From assembly GCA_029250425.1 (NCBI GenBank), contig JAQXFF010000306.1, positions 1 to 7,915 on the forward strand: DNA of 7,915 bases, in the 5' to 3' direction. Shown here in pieces: positions 1-4,764 of the stretch. A program made the position numbers and the translations under genes. The notes under the pieces are model-generated. The model worked only from the letters and a program-made list of their open reading frames with translations, did no database searches and had not been told where the DNA came from. The first letter of the stretch is position 1; every line of letters begins with the position of its first letter. The stretch is from Candidatus Thalassarchaeaceae archaeon. GTDB taxonomy: Archaea > Thermoplasmatota > Poseidoniia > Poseidoniales > Thalassarchaeaceae.

Positions 1-2
1 CA

Positions 3-1247
3 AGTCACGCTGGGAACAAGGCAGGTCGCGATGTCATTTTTGCATGGCTTGCCAAATATCAAGAGGCAAAAGCCAGCGGCCAGAACGCCATCAATGGAAC
101 GGTCGGTAGCCTGCTGGAAGACAGCGGGGAACTTGCAGTCAATCCTGTGGTCTCCAAGACCTTGCGCGAACAAGCCGATCTTGAGATGAGTGCCTATGCA
201 CCGCTCCCTGGTCTGCCTCATTTCCGCACCATGGTCCAAGAATTGTCCATGGGCGACGGGCTTTCGGTCATCCAGCAGCACGGTATTCACACGGATGCTG
301 TGGTCACACCCGGAGGTACAGGTGCACTCTACATGTCTGCACGCAACCTGCTCGCGCCTGGAGATGCCATTCTACTGCGCGAGTTGCACTGGGGTCCTTA
401 CAACACGATTGCCAAAGAATGTGGAATCAATACAGCCACTTGGCCATTGCACGGTGAAGAATCTCAAGTTGATGAGGATGCACTCACTTCGATGCTCAGC
501 CAATTGATGAAAGATCAGGACAACATTCTCTCTTGGCTAAATGATCCGGCTCACAATCCAACGGGAATGTCACTCACTGACGAAAGTCGTGCGCGCGTAT
601 TGTCCATCTTTGCACAAGCCGCGACAAACAATCCCGACAAGGGTGTGACCCTGTTCATCGATGGCGCCTATGCCGCCTACTCGAAGGAACACCATGGCTG
701 GGGTGAAACTCTGGCTGAGTTTGCCAAAGAGTGTATTTGGCCGGGCAATATGCTGGTTTGCTTTGGCTTCTCAGCTTCCAAGAGTCACACATTGTATGGT
801 CAGCGATGTGGAGCCATGGTCATGCTTCACCCCAACCGTGCCTTTGTCGATAAATTGGTTGAAGTCATGCTACACACCGGACGTGGAACCTGGTCAGGTG
901 CTGCACGATTGCCGCAAGCCACCCTCCATTCGATTCATTCAGATGTCGAAAAATACGTTGGATGGCTTCAGGAACGTGATCGACTGCAACAGATGTTAAA
1001 CAAGCGTCGTAATTTGTTCAATGCCCGATGTGAAAAAGAAGGAATCCCACTATTGCCAAGCCATGATGGATACTTCGCATTCCTCCCACATGACTCGCCA
1101 GAACCGATTGCACAGGCTGCTGCTGCCCGTGGATTGTATGTCGTCCCTCTGAACGGTGGGATTCGAATTGGGCTCTGCTCAATCCCCACTTACAACGCTG
1201 ACCGCGCCGCAGGTATTTTGGCGGACGCGTGGCGCATGAGTGCCTGA
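3..1247 (+). CDS. PLP-dependent class I/II aminotransferase (aspartate/aromatic type), 5' partial
   Basis: The reading frame is open from the left edge, so the start codon lies outside the window; the GTG at 147 is an internal valine. The 414 visible residues cover almost a whole fold-type I aminotransferase (usually about 400-440 residues). Numbering from the first visible residue, PGGTGAL at 103-109 is the cofactor-phosphate loop. HNPTG has the conserved Asn at 185. Asp220 and Tyr223 in FIDGAYAAY match the pyridine-N and O3' contacts. Lys260 in FSASKSHTLYG is the Schiff-base lysine, and Arg268 follows at the +8 spacing seen in aspartate aminotransferase. Arg388 in GGIRIGL should bind the substrate carboxylate. 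The N-terminal stretch NGTVGSLLEDSGEL followed by YAPLPGLPHFR resembles archaeal and bacterial aromatic/aspartate aminotransferases. The enzyme is cytoplasmic and transfers amino groups between an amino acid and a 2-oxo acid. Substrate cannot be read from sequence; aspartate or aromatic amino acids are the leading options. It heads the visible gene cluster. Confidence 0.92.
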   Translation, partial: SHAGNKAGRDVIFAWLAKYQEAKASGQNAINGTVGSLLEDSGELAVNPVVSKTLREQADLEMSAYAPLPGLPHFRTMVQELSMGDGLSVIQQHGIHTDAVVTPGGTGALYMSARNLLAPGDAILLRELHWGPYNTIAKECGINTATWPLHGEESQVDEDALTSMLSQLMKDQDNILSWLNDPAHNPTGMSLTDESRARVLSIFAQAATNNPDKGVTLFIDGAYAAYSKEHHGWGETLAEFAKECIWPGNMLVCFGFSASKSHTLYGQRCGAMVMLHPNRAFVDKLVEVMLHTGRGTWSGAARLPQATLHSIHSDVEKYVGWLQERDRLQQMLNKRRNLFNARCEKEGIPLLPSHDGYFAFLPHDSPEPIAQAAAARGLYVVPLNGGIRIGLCSIPTYNADRAAGILADAWRMSA

Positions 1248-1256
1248 GGAACAAGC

Positions 1257-1928
1257 ATGCAAGCGGCACCATGGCAAGGCCACACCGGCCATTTGCAAAC
1301 CGGTCCATCCAAGTGGTGGGCTTGGGGTTTGGCCATATTCCTATCCATCCAAGTTTTCTTCACACTCATTGGAGCCCTCATTTCGGCCATCATCCCTTAT
1401 GATATGCTATTGACAGATTGGGATGCAGAAGAACCTGGGGAATACCCAGTCAATGGCACATCTGTTGAGCAAGATGAATGGAATTTTACCAAAGAAGAAT
1501 GGGATAGTTATCTTGCCATCACAGAAATGATGGAAGATTTGAATGAACTGAAACCGCTTCAGATTTGGACTGGCATCATTAGCAGTATGATCGCAATGGT
1601 TGCAATCGTGATGCTGTTGCAACAAAGCCCGAATGGATTCAGAATTGCCTACGCTTGGCTGGGCATTTCGACTCTTGGACAATTATGGATGCAACACAAA
1701 ATGCAAGCAGCCATGACTGATTTCTTCTCCAATATGCATGTTGAGGAAACGGCTTGGATGTCGGTGCAAACTGGGATGAACTTCGGTAGCACTTTGGTAT
1801 GCAATACCTTACTTCTGATGATAATCATCATGTGTTCCATGAAGAGTCAGGACAAAGGAGAAGTCGAGGAAAGTGGGTTTCACCGGCAAACGATTCTACA
1901 CTCAGAGCAAGATGGGGCCCAACCTTAA
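1257..1928 (+). CDS. Four-helix membrane protein of unknown function
   Basis: This is a 223-residue protein that I do not recognise. The ATG at 1257 is preceded by GAGG at 1246-1249, which overlaps the stop of the aminotransferase and sits 7 nt from the start, so the two genes are probably translationally linked. Hydrophobic segments lie at about residues 22-46, 101-122, 127-147 and 173-195, consistent with four membrane helices. A 55-residue acidic hydrophilic segment, rich in Asp, Glu and Trp (about 47-100), separates helices 1 and 2. A charged tail of about 28 residues follows helix 4. No enzymatic motif or cysteine pair is visible. The following gene begins 25 nt after its stop. An alternative GTG start for that gene at 1873 would overlap the end of this one. 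The coding call rests on the ribosome-binding site, the ordered hydrophobicity and the operon context. Confidence 0.8.
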   Translation: MQAAPWQGHTGHLQTGPSKWWAWGLAIFLSIQVFFTLIGALISAIIPYDMLLTDWDAEEPGEYPVNGTSVEQDEWNFTKEEWDSYLAITEMMEDLNELKPLQIWTGIISSMIAMVAIVMLLQQSPNGFRIAYAWLGISTLGQLWMQHKMQAAMTDFFSNMHVEETAWMSVQTGMNFGSTLVCNTLLLMIIIMCSMKSQDKGEVEESGFHRQTILHSEQDGAQP

Positions 1929-1953
1929 GTCCCGTCTCGGTTGCCCAAAGAGC

Positions 1954-2289
1954 ATGCAAGCAGCACCCCAAAACTTGATTTTTTCAAACATAGAAACAAT
2001 CCCGGGAATGACAATTACTCAATCGCTGGGTGTGGTCTCCGGTTCGACCGTACGTGCCAAGAACGTCTTCAAGGACATTGGTGCAGCGTTCAAGAATATC
2101 GCCGGTGGCGAGATCAAAGCCTACACTGAATTGCTACAAGAATCTCGAAATGAGGCTCTGTTTAGAATGCTTCAAGACGCATCGGCCCGTGGTGCAAATG
2201 CCGTGGTAAACGTCCGCTTTGCAACTTCATCAGTCGCTGGTGGAGCCGCAGAATTGTTGGCCTATGGAACAGCAGTTGTCGCACAGTGA
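1954..2289 (+). CDS. YbjQ/UPF0145 family protein, soluble
   Basis: This 111-residue protein matches the YbjQ (UPF0145, 'putative heavy-metal-binding') family over its whole length. The family pattern is visible: a first strand before IETIPG, then TITQSLGVVSGSTVRAKN, a central FKNIAGGEIKAYTELL, a long helix RNEALFRMLQDASARGANAVV, and the closing strand ELLAYGTAVV. Family members are usually about 100-110 residues and assemble as oligomers; their physiological role is poorly known, and metal binding is a family label, not something shown here. The ATG at 1954 was chosen because it gives the usual family length. The ribosome-binding site there is weak (AAAGAG very close to the ATG). In-frame alternatives are ATG 1912 and GTG 1873; the latter has GAGG 3 nt upstream and would add 27 non-homologous residues. 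No signal peptide or membrane helix is seen. The next gene encodes a membrane-anchored relative. Confidence 0.85.
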   Translation: MQAAPQNLIFSNIETIPGMTITQSLGVVSGSTVRAKNVFKDIGAAFKNIAGGEIKAYTELLQESRNEALFRMLQDASARGANAVVNVRFATSSVAGGAAELLAYGTAVVAQ

Positions 2290-2298
2290 GGTCATCTC

Positions 2299-2796
2299 AT
2301 GGCTGGTGAAGAAGAACCATTTGTAGGGCTCATAATTGCAGCCATTGTAGCTGCATGTACCATTGGCCCATGGCTGTTGAGTATCTTTGCAACCATGGTT
2401 TACCAACCTCGGAAAAAGAAGGTTCTACTGGAGCGCGAATCTGCTTCCGCTGTCACAGGAGATTCATTGACCAACTTGAGTAAGCCGTTTGGAGGCCGTG
2501 AAATTCGTGAGTTCAAGGTGATGATGGCCAGTGTGGTGATGTCACCCAGTTGGGTACAGATGTGGATTGGTGGATTCATGAGTATTTTCGGAGGCCAAAT
2601 CAACGTCTACACGAAGGTCATTGACTGGGCGCGTAGAGAGGCAAAGCAACGACTGAGAGAAAAGGTCGCCGAAGCCGGGTTCGACAGTGTCGTCAATCTG
2701 AGAATCGAAACGACTGTGATGTCTAGAACCAACGGTGGAAAGGATCGTACATCCGGTGTTGAAATATTGGTATATGGAACGGCTATCAAATACTGA
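2299..2796 (+). CDS. Membrane-anchored YbjQ-like protein
   Basis: This 165-residue protein has one N-terminal hydrophobic segment at about residues 9-34, followed by a basic stop-transfer stretch (PRKKK) and a linker. Residues about 69-165 then resemble a YbjQ/UPF0145 domain. The shared pattern with the upstream gene is FGGQINVYTKVIDWARREA (here 97-115) against AGGEIKAYTELLQESRNEA, then a helix ending in GFDSVVNLRIET against GANAVVNVRFAT, and a final EILVYGTAI against ELLAYGTAV. The ATG is supported by GAGGT at 2288-2292, which includes the upstream stop codon and is 6 nt from the start. The basic residues after the helix suggest that the YbjQ domain faces the cytoplasm. It probably arose from the neighbouring soluble copy or a common ancestor and gained a membrane anchor. 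Hetero-oligomerisation of the two products is possible but not demonstrated. The YbjQ assignment is somewhat less certain than for the upstream gene because identity is low outside the C-terminal half. Confidence 0.8.
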   Translation: MAGEEEPFVGLIIAAIVAACTIGPWLLSIFATMVYQPRKKKVLLERESASAVTGDSLTNLSKPFGGREIREFKVMMASVVMSPSWVQMWIGGFMSIFGGQINVYTKVIDWARREAKQRLREKVAEAGFDSVVNLRIETTVMSRTNGGKDRTSGVEILVYGTAIKY

Positions 2797-2807
2797 GGTG
2801 AGGCGTA

Positions 2808-3203
2808 ATGAAGCATCTGCGTACCAATTTGTTCATCGCTTCTTGGACCCTCATTTTGCTTGCCGCAGGCATTTCTGCAGGTCTACCTGGTGCTGGAGGA
2901 TTGGCCATTGCAGCACCTGCGGGCATTGCAGGTAGCCTCATGTTGGTCTGGGCTATTTCCATGAAGGAAGAACCCAGGGGGATGTCCGAAAAGGAGATTT
3001 CAAAATGGACACCTGAGGCAGACCCACTTCCACCTGGTGCAGGAGGCTCTGTGATGTTTAGAGTGGATACGACTCTGGATGACCCCATTCGAACCAGTGT
3101 CCTGTGCGGATCATGTGGGCATTTAGAATGGAATGACGGGAAAAAACCGCCCTCATACACTTGCGCCGGCTGTAGCCTAGAACTCTGGGAAGAAGAGGAA
3201 TGA
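2808..3203 (+). CDS. Small two-helix membrane protein with C-terminal zinc ribbon
   Basis: This is a 131-residue protein of unknown function. Two hydrophobic segments at about residues 7-25 and 30-51, rich in Gly and Ala, form a probable membrane hairpin. A hydrophilic linker runs over residues 52-97. The C-terminus holds a four-cysteine zinc ribbon: CGSC at 100-103 and CAGC at 119-122, separated by a 15-residue loop, followed by an acidic tail. Two CxxC knuckles at this spacing are typical of rubredoxin-like zinc ribbons that bind protein or nucleic acid. A short loop between the helices would place the ribbon on the same side as the N-terminus, most likely the cytoplasm. GAGG at 2800-2803, or the adjacent GAGGTG at 2795-2800, supplies the ribosome-binding site, 4-7 nt from the ATG. 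The gap to the upstream gene is 11 nt, indicating the same transcription unit. Its role with the YbjQ proteins is unknown. Confidence 0.82.
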   Translation: MKHLRTNLFIASWTLILLAAGISAGLPGAGGLAIAAPAGIAGSLMLVWAISMKEEPRGMSEKEISKWTPEADPLPPGAGGSVMFRVDTTLDDPIRTSVLCGSCGHLEWNDGKKPPSYTCAGCSLELWEEEE

Positions 3204-3244
3204 ATGGTCTCTTTTCACGGAACGGTCAAGAGCAAGAGGTGGAG

Positions 3245-3263
3245 AGGCCTCCTATGGAGGCCT
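3245..3263 (+). promoter_or_regulatory. Perfect 8-bp hairpin covering the pheS ribosome-binding site
   Basis: AGGCCTCC at 3245-3252 and GGAGGCCT at 3256-3263 are exact reverse complements around a TAT loop, with six G:C and two A:T pairs. The right arm contains GGAGG (3256-3260), the best Shine-Dalgarno sequence for the pheS ATG at 3268, 7 nt away. If folded in the mRNA, the stem would hide the ribosome-binding site. No T-run follows, so it does not look like a terminator. The function as a translational control element is inferred. Confidence 0.6.
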
Positions 3264-3267
3264 GTGC

Positions 3268-4764
3268 ATGGAACTGTCCAACAATGAGAAACGGATGTTG
3301 AAAGCACTACGCTCCCGACCCACCGATACTTGGGGTTTGGATGAAGTCCTCGCTGCCTGTAACTGGGATGATCAAGCTCACGCTGCCGGGGCTGGATTGG
3401 CACTGGCTGAAAATGGACTCGTCAACATTGATACGACAACGACGACTATGTGGTCACTGGGTCCAGAAGGAGTCGCAGCCAATGAAAATGGACTTCTTGA
3501 ACAAAGAATCTGGAATTGGCTGGATGCGCAATCAGAAGACGCTCGTGGGATGAAAGACCTCCAATCTAGTGGTGTGACTTCAAAGCAAGAAACTGGAATT
3601 GGAATAGGTTTACTCAAGGGTTTAGGATGTGCACTAGAAAACGGTGCATTTGTCCTACCCGAATCTACAGATGTTGCGATTGTCACATTGGTTGCCCGAA
3701 AGTCGTTCCTTGAGCAGTGTCAGAATGGTGCAAATGAAAACGACCTCGATGCGGACCTTCTCGCACATTTCCGAAAACGGAAGGGTTTGATTGAATCAAC
3801 AGAAGGGACCACTCGTACTTGGGCCCTGACCGACTCGGGACTGAAATTACCTGAATCAGAACTTGATGAGCGATTGCAAGTGGTTCAAATCACCCCTGAA
3901 CTGCTGCAAGGTGAGGAATGGCGTGATGCCGATTTCAAGTCCTATGACGTTGGATTGGATGCACCTGTCCCCGCAGGAGGGCGCCCCCACCCAATGATGG
4001 CATTGATTGAACGGATTCGCAGCATCTTCCTTGAGATGGGCTTTGATGAAATTGATGGTGACTATGTCCAAACTGCAGGATGGAATATGGATGCATTGTT
4101 CATCCCTCAAGATCACCCTGCCCGAGAGATGCAAGACACATTCTATCTAACCAACCCTGAAAAAATTCCAATCGGGAAAAATTACCTCGATGATTGGACC
4201 GCAATTCACGAGCATGGTGGCGACACAGGTAGTACCGGATGGGGTGGTTCATTTTCAGGAGATGAAAGTCAAAAAGGGCTACTGCGGACACATACCACAG
4301 TGAATACGGTACAATACCTCGCCAATGCTCCAGATGTCCCATGTCGTGTATTTGGCATCGGACGTGTGTTCCGTAAGGAAACAATCGATCGGACTCATCT
4401 ACCCGAATTCCACCAAATCGAGGGGATTATCATGGAACCTGGGGCAAGTTTGCCAATGTTGGTGACAACGCTCAAAACATTCTACGAAAAAATGGGATAT
4501 CCAGAAGTTAGGGTCCGGCCTGCTTACTTCCCTTACACGGAACCCTCGCTTGAGGTTGAAGTCAAGTGGCGAGGTCAATGGTTGGAATTGGGCGGAGCTG
4601 GCATCTTCCGTCCTGAAGTGACTGAACCATTGGGTTGCCAATGGCCCGTCTGTGCGTGGGGCATGGGCCTAGAACGATTGGCCATGTTGGTACTTGGATT
4701 GGATGACATACGACAGTTGTACATCTCCGATTTGGAGTGGCTTCGCAATCAACCATTGTTGTGA
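3268..4764 (+). CDS. pheS: Phenylalanyl-tRNA synthetase alpha subunit
   Basis: This 498-residue protein is a full-length archaeal/eukaryotic-type PheS. It is the catalytic subunit of the cytoplasmic alpha2beta2 enzyme that charges tRNA-Phe with phenylalanine using ATP. Residues 1 to about 195 contain winged-helix-like repeats (start LSNNEKRMLKAL; others near 76-120 and 160-195), as in the tRNA-contacting N-terminal region of this type. The class II catalytic core follows. Motif 1 lies around 241-285 (HPMMALIERIR, then MQDTFYL at 288-294). HEHGGDTGS (314-322) and LLRTHTT (338-344) come next. Motif 2 is at 362-386 (GRVFRKE ... HLPEFHQIEG), with the phenylalanine-pocket segment FPYTEPS at 421-427. 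Motif 3 is GMGLERLAM at 465-473. The ATG at 3268 matches the family start, and its ribosome-binding site lies in a hairpin. No pheT is adjacent; the gene ends overlapping a convergent gene by 16 nt. Confidence 0.98.
   Translation: MELSNNEKRMLKALRSRPTDTWGLDEVLAACNWDDQAHAAGAGLALAENGLVNIDTTTTTMWSLGPEGVAANENGLLEQRIWNWLDAQSEDARGMKDLQSSGVTSKQETGIGIGLLKGLGCALENGAFVLPESTDVAIVTLVARKSFLEQCQNGANENDLDADLLAHFRKRKGLIESTEGTTRTWALTDSGLKLPESELDERLQVVQITPELLQGEEWRDADFKSYDVGLDAPVPAGGRPHPMMALIERIRSIFLEMGFDEIDGDYVQTAGWNMDALFIPQDHPAREMQDTFYLTNPEKIPIGKNYLDDWTAIHEHGGDTGSTGWGGSFSGDESQKGLLRTHTTVNTVQYLANAPDVPCRVFGIGRVFRKETIDRTHLPEFHQIEGIIMEPGASLPMLVTTLKTFYEKMGYPEVRVRPAYFPYTEPSLEVEVKWRGQWLELGGAGIFRPEVTEPLGCQWPVCAWGMGLERLAMLVLGLDDIRQLYISDLEWLRNQPLL

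Noticed and set aside
3245..3263. Transcription terminator after the zinc-ribbon gene
   Set aside because: The stem is GC-rich, but no T-run follows and the right arm holds the pheS ribosome-binding site. Translation control fits better.
3268..4764. Absence of pheT next to pheS as an anomaly
   Set aside because: Archaeal pheS and pheT are frequently unlinked, so the lack of a neighbouring beta-subunit gene is not unusual.
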